Shown: positions 1-8,296, numbered from the stretch's first letter. The stretch is DNA of 19,670 nt from DASPKW01 sp038244055 (GCA_038244055.1 JBBRTW010000079.1:1-19670); one strand, 5' to 3'. Notes: generated by a model from the sequence alone, not told the origin. Translations and numbers: made by a program.

Positions 1-1218
1 GAGGCGCAGCGCCTGCGCCGGCCGATGGTGGAGATGGAGGCGCTGCCGTTTCAAGGGTGCGGACGGGCGATGATGGCGGCGCTGCTGGTGTGGTTCAACG
101 CGGGGTTAATCATCTCCGCGCGGATCGAGCCGACGCAGGCGTGGATTGTCGCGCTGATTATCTGGGCCATCTGGGCGGCCGTCACGGCTCGCTGGTTTTA
201 CTGCGGCGCGTGCATCGCGCTGGCGTGCGGGCTGGATCGATCGCTCCTGTGGGCCGCGCCGTTTTTTGTATTGTGGCCTCTGTGCGCCAATGCGCCGCGG
301 GCGGCGGTGCGAACGCTTTCGGGTGTCGCGCTGGCGACGGCGCTGATGGTCTCGCCCTATCTGATTCGCAACCAGTGCGCCTTCCTCTGGGTGGCGGGGA
401 TGGCGATGACGCCGATTCTATTGAAGAAGACTTGGCGCGGGCCGCGGCGATTCGCTTCGCCGTGGGTGGCCGTGCCGGTGGCCCTGGAGTTGATCCTCTG
501 GCCTTTGATCGTGCCGGGCAATCAGGCGATCGGCCCGGCCTGCGCGCTGGCCATTCTCGCGGTCGGCCTCATCTGGCTCTGCGGACGGATGTCGGGAATC
601 TGGTTCCGGTGCCAGGTGGCGATCGCGACGGCGGCGGCCATGCTGGTGTGCCCGTTGGTGTTTGAAGGATCGTATCAGTGGGCGAGCGCGGGCGCGCGGG
701 CGGCGCAGGTGGAGAGCGCGGTGGGCGTGCGCTCCATTTTGTCGAATGGATTTGGAATCAGCAGCCAGGCCGTGCTATTGCCGATCGATCTGCCGGCGTT
801 TCAGTTGAAGCATGCGGTCACAGTGGGCAATGTCGTTTGGATGGGGCTGGGCTTGCTCGTGTTTTTGGCGGCGCTGGCGGCCAGCCGGCGCGAGGATCAG
901 CGCTCGCCCGCCCTGCTCGCGGCCATCTGCATCCCCCTGCTGGCGGGGGCGGCGGCGATGGATGGGGCGAACTCAGCGAGGTGGCTGATGCTGGCGGGGT
1001 GCCTGAGCGCGGCGTGGGTGGTCATGGGTGTTGGGATGACGATGCTGCATCTGCTGATCACCGGGCTGGCGATGCTGGCGATGGCCGGGATGAGCGGTTT
1101 GCGGACCGGGGCGATGCGAACGTGGGTTGACGCCACCGAGCCGGCATGGGGGTGGATTCTCCTTCTCTGCGTGGGGATGGCGATGTGCAATGCCATATTT
1201 GCCAGGCCAGGAACATAG
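1..1218 (+). CDS. Polytopic membrane protein, 5' partial (possible GT-C type glycosyltransferase)
   Basis: The reading frame is open to the left edge, so the true start may lie outside the window; the first ATG inside is at 25 and would give 397 residues. The product is almost entirely hydrophobic, with about ten candidate membrane segments joined by short loops rich in Arg and Trp. No signal peptide, catalytic motif or soluble domain is visible. The overall look, and the sugar-nucleotide aminotransferase 74 bases downstream on the same strand, suggest a polyprenol-phosphate-sugar dependent glycosyltransferase (GT-C/GT87-like) or another polysaccharide membrane protein. That is inference from context and composition, not from a recognised motif. 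An O-antigen ligase/polymerase-like or unknown integral membrane protein is equally possible. The other open frames over this stretch are GC-rich shadows. Confidence 0.6.
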   Translation, partial: EAQRLRRPMVEMEALPFQGCGRAMMAALLVWFNAGLIISARIEPTQAWIVALIIWAIWAAVTARWFYCGACIALACGLDRSLLWAAPFFVLWPLCANAPRAAVRTLSGVALATALMVSPYLIRNQCAFLWVAGMAMTPILLKKTWRGPRRFASPWVAVPVALELILWPLIVPGNQAIGPACALAILAVGLIWLCGRMSGIWFRCQVAIATAAAMLVCPLVFEGSYQWASAGARAAQVESAVGVRSILSNGFGISSQAVLLPIDLPAFQLKHAVTVGNVVWMGLGLLVFLAALAASRREDQRSPALLAAICIPLLAGAAAMDGANSARWLMLAGCLSAAWVVMGVGMTMLHLLITGLAMLAMAGMSGLRTGAMRTWVDATEPAWGWILLLCVGMAMCNAIFARPGT

Positions 1219-1292
1219 ATGTCTGCGGAATAGGTGGAAAGGGCTGGGCGGCACATCTTGCTTCCAGCCCAACATCGTTTATCACTTCGGGC

Positions 1293-2393
1293 ATGAAGGT
1301 GAAGCTGTTAGACCTGCAGGGCCAGTACCTGTCTCTTCGTGGCGAGATTCGCCGGACGCTCGATGAAGTCTGCGATGCCCAGGATTTCATCCTCGGCCCG
1401 CGCGTCGAAAAATTCGAGAAGAACCTGGCCGCGTATTGCCATACCAAGCATGCCATCGGCGTCTCCTCCGGGACCGATGCGCTGCTCTGCGCGCTGATGG
1501 CGCTGGGTATCGGGCCGGGCGATGAAGTGATCTGTCCCGCGTTCACCTTCTTCGCGACGGCCGGCTCGATCGCCCGCACCGGCGCAAAACCTGTCCTCGT
1601 CGATGTCGACCCCGCCACGTTCAACATTGACCCGGCCGATGTGAAGCGGAAACTGACCGCCAAGACCAAAGCCATCATGCCGGTGCATCTCTTCGGCCAG
1701 CTCGCCGATATGGACTCCATCAATGCCATCGCGGCCGAGCGCGGGCTCAAGGTCATCGAAGACGCCGCCCAGGCGATCGGCGCTAAGCGCCATGGCAAGG
1801 CCGCCTGCGCGCATGGCTTTGCCGGGTGCCTCTCCTTCTACCCCACCAAAAACCTCGGCGGCTTCGGCGATGGCGGCGCGATCTGCACCAACGATGACGC
1901 CTTCGCCGAAAAATGCCGCAAGCTCCGCGTCCACGGGTCCGGACATACCTACTATCACGAATTCATCGGCGGCATGTTCCGCCTCGGCGCGATCCAGGCG
2001 GCCGTCCTCGATATCAAGCTCAAGTACCTCGACTCCTGGCACGAAGGCCGGCGGCGGAATGCGGCCGTCTACGACAGAAAGCTGGCCGGCTCCAAAACCA
2101 TCACGCCGAAGATCGACGCGGAAAACTGGAGCATCTACAACCAGTACGTCGTGCGCGTCCCCGAGCGCGACGCGGTGAAGAAGCAACTCGGCGAAGCCGG
2201 CATCGGCTCGGCCGTCTACTACCCCCTGCCGCTGAATCTCCAACCCTGCTTTGCGTACCTGGGCCATAAGGTTGGAGATTTCCCGGTGTCGGAGCAGGCG
2301 TGCAAGGATGTATTGGCGCTGCCGATTTATCCGGAGCTGCCCGAGGAGGAAGTGAATTATGTGGCTGAGCAGATGTTGAAGATTGTGGGGTAG
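1293..2393 (+). CDS. DegT/DnrJ/EryC1/StrS family sugar aminotransferase (WbpE-like)
   Basis: A PLP-dependent aminotransferase of 366 residues, the usual family length. These enzymes transfer an amino group, usually from glutamate, to a keto-sugar nucleotide in the cytoplasm during synthesis of surface polysaccharides. The start MKVKLLDLQGQY at 1293 matches the typical family N-terminus; the frame is open further upstream (ATG at 1146), but that stretch overlaps the preceding gene and does not look like the family. Visible motifs are the SSGTDAL cofactor-phosphate loop near residue 56, DEVICPAFTFFATA, the cofactor aspartate D157 in VIEDAAQAIGA, and the Schiff-base lysine K186 in SFYPTKNLGGFGDGG. 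The C-terminal YYPLPLNLQP and LALPIYPEL segments are also typical. Overall it resembles WbpE-type UDP-3-keto-GlcNAcA aminotransferases, but substrate cannot be read from sequence alone. It ends 37 bases before a convergent gene. Family assignment is very secure, exact substrate is not. Confidence 0.93.
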   Translation: MKVKLLDLQGQYLSLRGEIRRTLDEVCDAQDFILGPRVEKFEKNLAAYCHTKHAIGVSSGTDALLCALMALGIGPGDEVICPAFTFFATAGSIARTGAKPVLVDVDPATFNIDPADVKRKLTAKTKAIMPVHLFGQLADMDSINAIAAERGLKVIEDAAQAIGAKRHGKAACAHGFAGCLSFYPTKNLGGFGDGGAICTNDDAFAEKCRKLRVHGSGHTYYHEFIGGMFRLGAIQAAVLDIKLKYLDSWHEGRRRNAAVYDRKLAGSKTITPKIDAENWSIYNQYVVRVPERDAVKKQLGEAGIGSAVYYPLPLNLQPCFAYLGHKVGDFPVSEQACKDVLALPIYPELPEEEVNYVAEQMLKIVG

Positions 2394-2430
2394 ACCTCTC
2401 CATCCCTGGGATTTCGCAAAATCGACCTTT

Positions 2431-3117
2431 TCAAAACAGCGTTTCCTTCGCCATGGATTCGATGCAGCGCGGCCCCTCGTTTTTTGGAATGTTGACGTAG
2501 CTGGAGATGGGTGTGGCCTGCATTTCATCGGCCGGGTATGGGGCGAGGAGTTTGACGAGCGCGGCCGGTTCGGGCTTTTCGAGGTCGAGCCAGTCGCGGT
2601 AGTGGGTGTGGGGGAGGATGGCGGGCATGCGGTCGTGGATCGTCGCCATGAGGGAGTTGGTGGTGGTGGTGATGATCGTGCAGGAGCGGAGGGCGCTACC
2701 GGCCGGGTCCTGCCAGGTGTCCCAGAGGCCGGCGAAGGCGAAGGGTTTCTGGTCCTTCATTTGAATGTACATCGGCGTCTTGCGTTTGGAGGCGGGATCG
2801 GGCTGCCATTCGTAGAAACCATCGGCCGGGATCAGGCAGCGGCGGCGCTGGAGGGCGGTGCGGAAGGCGGGTTTCTCGGTCAGGGTCTCGGCGCGGGCAT
2901 TGATCATGCGGTTGCCGATCGCCCGGTCTTTGGCCCATGACGGGATCAGGCCCCAGTGGAGGTGGGTGAACTGATCGGGGTGGTCGCTGGCGATGGCCAG
3001 GAGGGGCTGAGTGGGGGCGATGTTGTAGCGGGGCAGGAGATCGGGCGCGGCCCGGGCGAGCCATGGGAATTTATCGAGGAGGGCTTCGAGGCGGATGAGG
3101 GTGTAGCGGCCGCACAT
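2431..3117 (-). CDS. SOS response-associated peptidase family protein (SRAP, YedK/HMCES-like)
   Basis: A 228-residue SRAP-domain protein. Family members such as E. coli YedK and human HMCES form a covalent thiazolidine link through Cys2 to abasic sites in single-stranded DNA, protecting them during replication. The sequence starts MCGRYTL, leaving Cys2 as N-terminal residue after methionine removal. The known active-site set is present: C2, N73 (in NARAET), E103 (in GFYEW) and H161 (in HDRMPAIL). The conserved YNIAPTQ, WGLIPSWAKD and RRRCLIPADGFYEW blocks are all visible and length is normal. The start is fixed by the need for Cys2. It is convergent with the sugar aminotransferase gene and preceded by a long inverted-repeat element at 3134-3314, which must overlap its promoter region. 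No LexA box was recognised. Identification is secure. Confidence 0.95.
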   Translation of the reverse strand: MCGRYTLIRLEALLDKFPWLARAAPDLLPRYNIAPTQPLLAIASDHPDQFTHLHWGLIPSWAKDRAIGNRMINARAETLTEKPAFRTALQRRRCLIPADGFYEWQPDPASKRKTPMYIQMKDQKPFAFAGLWDTWQDPAGSALRSCTIITTTTNSLMATIHDRMPAILPHTHYRDWLDLEKPEPAALVKLLAPYPADEMQATPISSYVNIPKNEGPRCIESMAKETLF

Positions 3118-3133
3118 GGGGGAGAGGGGAAAA

Positions 3134-3314
3134 CTAACCCAGATTATTCACCACGAAAAACACGAAATGCACGAAGAGGAATGAGTCAAAAAATTGACAG
3201 TCAAAAAGTCGGTAACCGGTGAATTGCACGTTGCGTAAATTACATTTCTACTCTTCTCCGGTCTTCTTCGTGCCCTTCGTGTTCTTCGTGGCTCATCTGA
3301 ATTATTCGGGTTAG
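3134..3314. repeat. Long inverted-repeat element with 9-base CACGAAGNN units (family 1)
   Basis: The left arm (3134-3180) reads CTAACCC, then ATTATTCA, then three CACGAA-type units. The right arm (3263-3314) is its inverted complement: TTCTTCGTG-type units, then TGAATTATTC and GGGTTAG. The outer seven bases match perfectly and the internal units match with scattered differences, so the arms could pair over about 45 bases around an 82-base centre. It fills most of the gap between the 5' end of the SRAP gene and the 3' end of the next minus-strand gene. The units have 9-base spacing, so they read as a repeated His-Glu-Gly type tripeptide when translated; no real gene is seen here. Mobility or function is unknown. 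Confidence 0.8.
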
Positions 3315-3363
3315 AAGCGGGGGGAAAACTAATAACTTAAAGCAGGGTGAGCGGACTTTGGGA

Positions 3364-3390
3364 AAACGTAAAGACATAAAACATAAGGAT
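3364..3390. repeat. Lone arm of the ACATAAA repeat (family 2)
   Basis: This A-rich stretch is nearly identical (about 24 of 27 bases) to the left arm of the perfect hairpin at 8297-8362, containing AAAGACATAAAACATAAG. No complementary arm occurs nearby, so it looks like half of an element, either a decayed hairpin or a solo copy. It lies 46 bases beyond the stop codon of the minus-strand gene that ends at 3436. Confidence 0.7.
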
Positions 3391-3435
3391 AGGCGCGGGC
3401 GGGGTGGGTGGCGAAGCTCATCTGTGGGAGTCGGT

Positions 3436-6087
3436 CTATTTGTTGGACAGTGTGGGCAGAACGATTGCCGGGGGGAGCTTTTTTTCGACTTTGACTTGAT
3501 CGAAAACCTGGATTTCGGAGAGGAGTGTGCCCCAGCCTTTTTGCGGGGTGGTGGTCACTCGGATGTAGCGGGCGGTGATGGGCGTGTCGAGGATGATGCG
3601 GTAGGCGTAGGCGAGTCGGCCGCCGGCGGGGAGGGAGGCGAACAGGGGCGACTCATCGTTTTCCCAGGCGAGGAAGTCGGCCGGGGGCTTGAAGACCGGG
3701 TTGTGCTCGGCCCGGCCGGCGGGGGTGAAGGTCTTGTTGTCGAGAGAGGTCTCGACGGTGATGGTGGCGGGGTAGGCGAGATGGAAGCCGGGCTCCTGGC
3801 CGGCGTGGACGCGGACCGCGGAGAACGCGGCGGGCTGGCCGAGATCGATCGTGGCGATGGCCGTGGAATCTTTCTCGAAGATGACATTGGTGGGCATGTA
3901 TTTTTTCGAGACGTAGGTATCGGGCGGGGCGATGATGCCATCGGTGAGATCGCCGCCGGCATCGGGGTTCTTATCGCTCTGCGCGCCGGTGAGTGTGTAG
4001 GGTTTACCGAGGGCGAGGTTTTTTCCCCAGCGATAGAGCTCGCGGGTGGCGGCGAAGCCGGGGCCGACATCTTTGCCATCGGAGTAGCGGTAGACGACCT
4101 TGTCGCCCTCGGGGCCCGCGCCTTTGAGATTCATGCGCACCCACTTCATGGTCGGGTCGCGATAGCCGGCGACATTGATCTGGAATTGATGGGCCGGCGA
4201 GGTGGCGAGCTCGGTGTGCCGCCGTTCGATATCGCCCTCGGCGCGGTGCTCGATCCAGCAATATGAAATCTCGACCGGGGTGAAGCCGGTTTGGCGGGGC
4301 TGATGATTGATGGTCATCATCGCGTACTGGATGCCGGGGCCGGAGTAGGATTTGGCATTGCGCGGCGACTCGAATTCGTAGCGGAGAAAGGCGCTGGTGG
4401 TCGCGGGCGGGGCATCGGCGGCCGTGCGGGTAATCATCAGATCGAAGGGGGGCGCATCGGTCTTTTTCTCGTAATCCTGGGTGAAGGATTTTCCATCCCA
4501 TGAATGGAGGAGGCGGACGCGGTCATTGGGATTTTTCACGCAGATGGTGCCGCCATAGGTGACATCGACGATGGGCGTGGGCGTCATGATCTTCCAGGTG
4601 GCGGAGCAGGGGACGCCATTTTCGGCCGGCCGAAGGGTCGGTTTGTAATAGCCGGTTTCCTTTTCGACATCGATGGACTTTTCTTCGAAGACGGTCTCGC
4701 GGTGTTGGCCGGCGGTTATGGCGGGGCGGAACTGGACGGACTCGACTTGTCGGCCGGCCGCGAGCTGGATGATATTGGGGCCGCGCACCAGACGCGGGAG
4801 GGCGGCGCGGTTGATCTGGGTGATGGTTTCAAATGCGGCCGATTCCAGTCCCGCGCCCGCGCCGCTCAATTTGATGCGGACGAGATACTCATCCGCGCCG
4901 GCGACTTGCGGGGAGAGATCGATCTCGGAAGTTGTCGCGATGCCCGTGGCATCCGATGTCCAGGCCGGCGCGTAGGCGATGCCGGCCGTCGTGGAGACCT
5001 CAACCGCGACGGCATCGCCACTCGTGAGGCGGCTGGCGACGAGCGTGAGCTTGGCGGATGTCGCCACATTCCCGGCCGAGACATGAAAAGCAATGGTTGC
5101 CGGTTGGTTGGCATCGGCCGGCTTGGCCGCAAAACCTTTGCGGGCATCGCCCCAGGTGACGGCGGAGCAGTCATAGACCAAATCGGCCGGCCGGGCCTCG
5201 CGGAGATTCGGCGCGTATTGCCAGAGGCCGTTGGCGCGGATGCCCTGATGGCCGTGGAGGGATTCGGGATCCTTTTTGTTTGGGAGCGGCCGAAAATAGC
5301 GCGGGTCAGAGGGGGCCGCGCCCTGCTTGTCGAAGTAGCGGGTGTAGGATTCGTTGGGGCGGAGATTGAGGATGAAGCGCTGGCCCCACCGGGCGTAGAG
5401 GTTGCCATCCTGCAGGTAATTGGGCGGCTTGAAGGAGTCGTAACCGTTGGCCAGCGTTCGCTGGTAGTTCACCGGCCAATCCGAGCCCGAGCGCCAGCCG
5501 TTTTGGTCATCAATCCCCTTGACGGGATTGGTGGCGCACTCGGGGGCGAAGTTTTGCAGGTAGAAGCGAGGGTTCTTCTCGATCTCGGTGACCGAGGCGA
5601 CCTGGCCGGCATCGTTGAAGCAGTAGAAGCTCATCGATGCGTCGAACATGTGCCAGGTTTTGCCCTGATCCCAGGAGGCCTCGCAGACGGTGTGGTCGCC
5701 GAGCTGCACGTAGCGGGCCTTCCAGCCCATGTTGAGCCAGAGCGTATCGTTCAGGCCGGAGACGATGCCGCAATTGCAGTGGCCGTAGCTGTTGAAGAGC
5801 TGGATGGGGTCGAGAACCTCCATTCCGTTTTCCATGGGATTGGAGGTCTGCTTGCGGAGCGCGTGGGACCAGCGCCAGATGGCGATGGCCTGATCCTGCG
5901 GGTCTTTGTACTGGGAGGTGATGGAGCGGAGGTAACTGGGGAGATCGGTGAGGTCGGGTGTGGAATCGGTGCGGAGCGAGAGGTTGTAGACGGGGGCGGG
6001 TGATTCGGCGGCGGAGGATGGGGGAGATTGCAGTGCGGCCGCGGCCGCGATGAGGAGGAGTTTTGAGGTGAGGCGGGTGAGGTTCAT
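3436..6087 (-). CDS. Exported transglutaminase-like protein with C-terminal discoidin (F5/8 type C-like) domain
   Basis: An 883-residue secreted protein. Residues 1-27 form a signal peptide (short basic start, LLLIAAAAAL core, SSAA end). Residues about 55-160 resemble a transglutaminase/protease-like papain fold. Candidate catalytic residues are C106 in HCNCGIVSGL, followed 15 residues later by the GWKARYV segment as in true transglutaminase-core proteins, H132 in GDHTVCE and D149 in HMFDASM. The middle (about 190-680) is beta-rich with no recognised domain. Residues about 690-865 look like a discoidin/carbohydrate-binding fold: NLALGKPYTLTG at the start, IDLGQPAAFSAVRVH, and ARYIRVTTTP ending in LLSEIQVFD. 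Function is probably breakdown or binding of a polysaccharide or peptide outside the cytoplasm; substrate unknown. The start is the ATG directly before the signal peptide. The gene is divergent from miaE, 239 bases away, and seems monocistronic. Confidence 0.82.
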   Translation of the reverse strand: MNLTRLTSKLLLIAAAAALQSPPSSAAESPAPVYNLSLRTDSTPDLTDLPSYLRSITSQYKDPQDQAIAIWRWSHALRKQTSNPMENGMEVLDPIQLFNSYGHCNCGIVSGLNDTLWLNMGWKARYVQLGDHTVCEASWDQGKTWHMFDASMSFYCFNDAGQVASVTEIEKNPRFYLQNFAPECATNPVKGIDDQNGWRSGSDWPVNYQRTLANGYDSFKPPNYLQDGNLYARWGQRFILNLRPNESYTRYFDKQGAAPSDPRYFRPLPNKKDPESLHGHQGIRANGLWQYAPNLREARPADLVYDCSAVTWGDARKGFAAKPADANQPATIAFHVSAGNVATSAKLTLVASRLTSGDAVAVEVSTTAGIAYAPAWTSDATGIATTSEIDLSPQVAGADEYLVRIKLSGAGAGLESAAFETITQINRAALPRLVRGPNIIQLAAGRQVESVQFRPAITAGQHRETVFEEKSIDVEKETGYYKPTLRPAENGVPCSATWKIMTPTPIVDVTYGGTICVKNPNDRVRLLHSWDGKSFTQDYEKKTDAPPFDLMITRTAADAPPATTSAFLRYEFESPRNAKSYSGPGIQYAMMTINHQPRQTGFTPVEISYCWIEHRAEGDIERRHTELATSPAHQFQINVAGYRDPTMKWVRMNLKGAGPEGDKVVYRYSDGKDVGPGFAATRELYRWGKNLALGKPYTLTGAQSDKNPDAGGDLTDGIIAPPDTYVSKKYMPTNVIFEKDSTAIATIDLGQPAAFSAVRVHAGQEPGFHLAYPATITVETSLDNKTFTPAGRAEHNPVFKPPADFLAWENDESPLFASLPAGGRLAYAYRIILDTPITARYIRVTTTPQKGWGTLLSEIQVFDQVKVEKKLPPAIVLPTLSNK

Positions 6088-6252
6088 GGCGAGGCTCCGG
6101 AGGCGGAAGCGGGTGCGGAGAAAAGGGAAGCGTGGCGAAGCGCATTACTGGTTGGGGGAAGGGTTGTTGAAGGTGCGGAGCTTGAATGGATAGATGAGGG
6201 GCGTGGCTTGGATTTGCAATGGAAATGCGTTGGTATTCGGAAAGTTATTTCA

Positions 6253-6274
6253 GGGCAGACAAGAATGTCTACCC
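6253..6274. repeat. Short hairpin, GGGCAGACA / TGTCTACCC
   Basis: A nine-base stem with one mismatch (GGGCAGACA at 6253-6261, TGTCTACCC at 6266-6274) around an AGAA loop. It lies in the 239-base gap between two divergently transcribed genes, 52 bases before the miaE start. It could be an operator, a leader hairpin or a small dispersed repeat; a further TGTCTG follows at 6281. The rest of this gap (6088-6252) shows no gene or clear promoter. Confidence 0.4.
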
Positions 6275-6326
6275 CACCGATGTCTGATTTCTACTTCGCC
6301 GGAATTCGGATATTCTGCCGCGCGAG

Positions 6327-6941
6327 ATGAAAGAAACTGATCTTCCGCTTCGATACAAGACGCCGCGCCAGTGGGCGGTTTCGGTGCTGGCCCGGCCGCT
6401 GGAACTGCTGAACGATCACGCGCATCTGGAGAAGAAGGCGGCGACCAACGCGCTGGAATTGCTCAATCGCTGGCCCGAGCCCAGTCCGCCGGAGAACTGG
6501 GTGACGGCGATGACGGCGATTTCGCGCGATGAGGTGGAGCATCTGGCGGTGGTGTGCCGGATGCTGGCGCGGCGGGGCGGGCGGCTGACCAAGTCGCACG
6601 CCAATCCGTACGCCAGCGCGCTGCACGGGCTGGTGCGAAGAGGGCGGGGGACGGAGGAACTGGCGGACCGGCTGATGATTTCCGCGCTGATCGAGGCGCG
6701 GTCGTGCGAGCGGTTCGCGCTATTGGCGGAGGTGTGCGAAGATCAGGAACTGCGCAAGTTGTATTCCGGGCTTTGGGCCAGCGAGCATGGGCACTACCGG
6801 ACGTTCATTCAACTGGCGGAGCGGATTCTGCCTGCGGCTGATGTTGCAAAAAGATGGGAAGAAATGCTGGACCTGGAGTCGAAGCTGATTCAGGAGCAGA
6901 CGGTGGGGGCGCGGATGCACAGCGGGGTGGGCGAGGCGTAA
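6327..6941 (+). CDS. miaE: tRNA 2-methylthio-N6-isopentenyladenosine-37 hydroxylase (MiaE family)
   Basis: A 204-residue ferritin-like di-iron monooxygenase. MiaE hydroxylates the isopentenyl side chain of ms2i6A at position 37 of tRNAs reading UNN codons, after MiaA and MiaB have acted. The complete set of iron ligands expected for this fold is visible: E35 in DHAHLEKKA, E69 and H72 in RDEVEHL, E123 in ALIEARSCERF, and E153 and H156 in ASEHGHY. The ARSCERF stretch and HANPYASALH are typical of MiaE rather than of generic rubrerythrins. Length is close to known MiaE proteins. The start codon is ATG at 6327; no strong ribosome-binding site precedes it. It stands alone, divergent from the transglutaminase-like gene and 208 bases before the ThuA-like gene. 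miaA and miaB are not in the window. Identification is confident. Confidence 0.9.
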   Translation: MKETDLPLRYKTPRQWAVSVLARPLELLNDHAHLEKKAATNALELLNRWPEPSPPENWVTAMTAISRDEVEHLAVVCRMLARRGGRLTKSHANPYASALHGLVRRGRGTEELADRLMISALIEARSCERFALLAEVCEDQELRKLYSGLWASEHGHYRTFIQLAERILPAADVAKRWEEMLDLESKLIQEQTVGARMHSGVGEA

Positions 6942-7135
6942 GGGGCGCGCTATCCGAGCGGCAGACCACGACTCAAATCGCGCGCGCCGTGAACCACACG
7001 AATATCTGGCGTCAGAGTCAAAACCATCCGTCCAATGATACCCATTTCCCGTGGTTTCGGCACGAGTTTTCTGCGCCATGATTGACGATCGGCCATTCCA
7101 TGCAATATTCTCGCCCCCCGGCGGTATACCCACAC

Positions 7136-7141
7136 GAGGAG
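7136..7141 (+). promoter_or_regulatory. Ribosome-binding site fixing the ThuA-like start
   Basis: GAGGAG lies eight bases upstream of the ATG at 7150. It supports that start over the in-frame upstream codon at 7051, and the sequence after 7150 encodes a signal peptide. Confidence 0.7.
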
Positions 7142-7149
7142 ACCTATCC

Positions 7150-8247
7150 ATGAATTCGCAGCGGCTTGGAATGCGGGCGTTGGTTTTGGCTTTGGTGACA
7201 CTGGCGATGTTGCTCGGCGGGCGGCCGGCGGCGGCCGATGATCAGTTCGTCGTTTACGAGGGCAAGGAGGGGCCGGGCAAGGGGAAGCATATCGTGCTGG
7301 TTTCGGGCGATGAGGAGTATCGCTCGGAGGAGGTCATGCCGCTGCTGGGGAAAATCCTGGCCGAGCGGCATGGGTTTAAGTGCACGGTGCTCTTCGCGGT
7401 GGATCCCAAGGGGGAGATCAATCCGAAGTACGCCAATAACATCCCCGGCCTGGAGGCGTTGGATTCGGCGGACCTGATGATCATCCTGACGCGCTTCCGG
7501 GCGCTGCCCGATGAGCAGATGAAGCACATCGACGACTTTCTCAAAGCGGGCAAGCCGGTCATCGGCCTGCGCACCGCAACCCATGCCTTTCTGGGAATGA
7601 AGGGCGATTATGCTAAATACAATAATGGCTACAACGGCCCGGAGAAGGAATGGGCCGATGGCTTTGGCCGCCTCGTGCTGGGGGAAAAATGGATCAGCCA
7701 TCATGGGGCGCATAAATCCGAATCAACGCGGGCCGTCTTCGCCGAGGGCGCAAAGGATAACCCGCTGCTCAATGGCATCGCCGATGGGGAAATCTGGGGC
7801 CCGACGGATGTTTATGGCGTGCGCCTTCCTTTGCCGGGCGATTCCAAGCCGCTGCTCCTGGGCCAATCAGTCAAGAGAAGCGGCGATGCAATCGCGGGCG
7901 ATGCGTTTTTCGGCATGCGGCCCGAGGATAAAGAGCCCGCCCCGCCCGTGACGGACAAGAAGACGGGAAAGGTGACGGATAAGAACAACCCCATGATGCC
8001 GGTGGCCTGGACCAAGTCCTACCAGATTCCCGGCGGCAAGACGGGCAGGGCATTCACCACCACGATGGGCTGCGCGACCGATCTGGCCAGCGAAGCGCTT
8101 CGCCGGTTGATCGTCAACGCGGCCTATTCGCTCGTCGATTTGAAAGTGCCGGAGAAGGCCAATGTTGCGGTGGTAGGTGAGTTCAAGCCCAGCGCCTTTG
8201 GAACAGAAAGTTATAAGAAGGGGATGAAGCCGAGCGACTACAAATAA
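7150..8247 (+). CDS. Exported ThuA-like domain protein
   Basis: A 365-residue protein with a signal peptide (MNSQRLGMRALVLALVTLAM, ending RPAAADD near residue 29). The mature part is a ThuA-like, glutamine-amidotransferase-like fold. Visible features are KHIVLVSGDEEYRSEEVMP at the start, DLMIILTRFRALPDEQMKHI, the KPVIGLRTATHAF block, ISHHGAHKSESTRAVF, and a late TGRAFTTTMGCATDL segment. ThuA-like proteins are linked to sugar (trehalose) catabolism in rhizobia, and exported versions are greatly expanded in planctomycetes, where activity is mostly untested. The substrate cannot be told. A GAGGAG ribosome-binding site and the signal peptide set the start at 7150. The gene is followed by a perfect 30-bp hairpin and is convergent with the DUF4139 gene. 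Confidence 0.87.
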   Translation: MNSQRLGMRALVLALVTLAMLLGGRPAAADDQFVVYEGKEGPGKGKHIVLVSGDEEYRSEEVMPLLGKILAERHGFKCTVLFAVDPKGEINPKYANNIPGLEALDSADLMIILTRFRALPDEQMKHIDDFLKAGKPVIGLRTATHAFLGMKGDYAKYNNGYNGPEKEWADGFGRLVLGEKWISHHGAHKSESTRAVFAEGAKDNPLLNGIADGEIWGPTDVYGVRLPLPGDSKPLLLGQSVKRSGDAIAGDAFFGMRPEDKEPAPPVTDKKTGKVTDKNNPMMPVAWTKSYQIPGGKTGRAFTTTMGCATDLASEALRRLIVNAAYSLVDLKVPEKANVAVVGEFKPSAFGTESYKKGMKPSDYK

Positions 8248-8283
8248 AACTAAAAGCTAAAAAACTTAAGGCTGCGACGTGGC

Positions 8284-8294
8284 GGGGGGGGGGG
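8284..8294 (+). repeat. Homopolymeric G tract (11 G)
   Basis: An uninterrupted run of eleven G lies in the gap between convergent genes, immediately before the perfect hairpin at 8297. Being outside any gene it is unlikely to be a coding phase switch; length may vary between cells, or reflect a sequencing error. Confidence 0.6.
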
Positions 8295-8296
8295 CT

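Noticed and set aside
1146..1292. Upstream extension of the sugar aminotransferase frame
   Set aside because: It overlaps the preceding gene and the text before MKVKLLDLQGQY has no family similarity.
3151..3180. CRISPR-like short repeats in the CACGAAG element
   Set aside because: Units are 9 bases with no unique spacers, and the second series is inverted; there are no cas genes in the window.
6950..7096. Short minus-strand frame (from an ATG at 7096, about 48 codons) between miaE and the ThuA-like gene
   Set aside because: The text looks slightly protein-like (WRRKLVPKPREMGIIG), but there is no clear ribosome-binding site, no recognised family, and the extended form overlaps the ThuA-like start. 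It may be a gene remnant; evidence is too thin to list.
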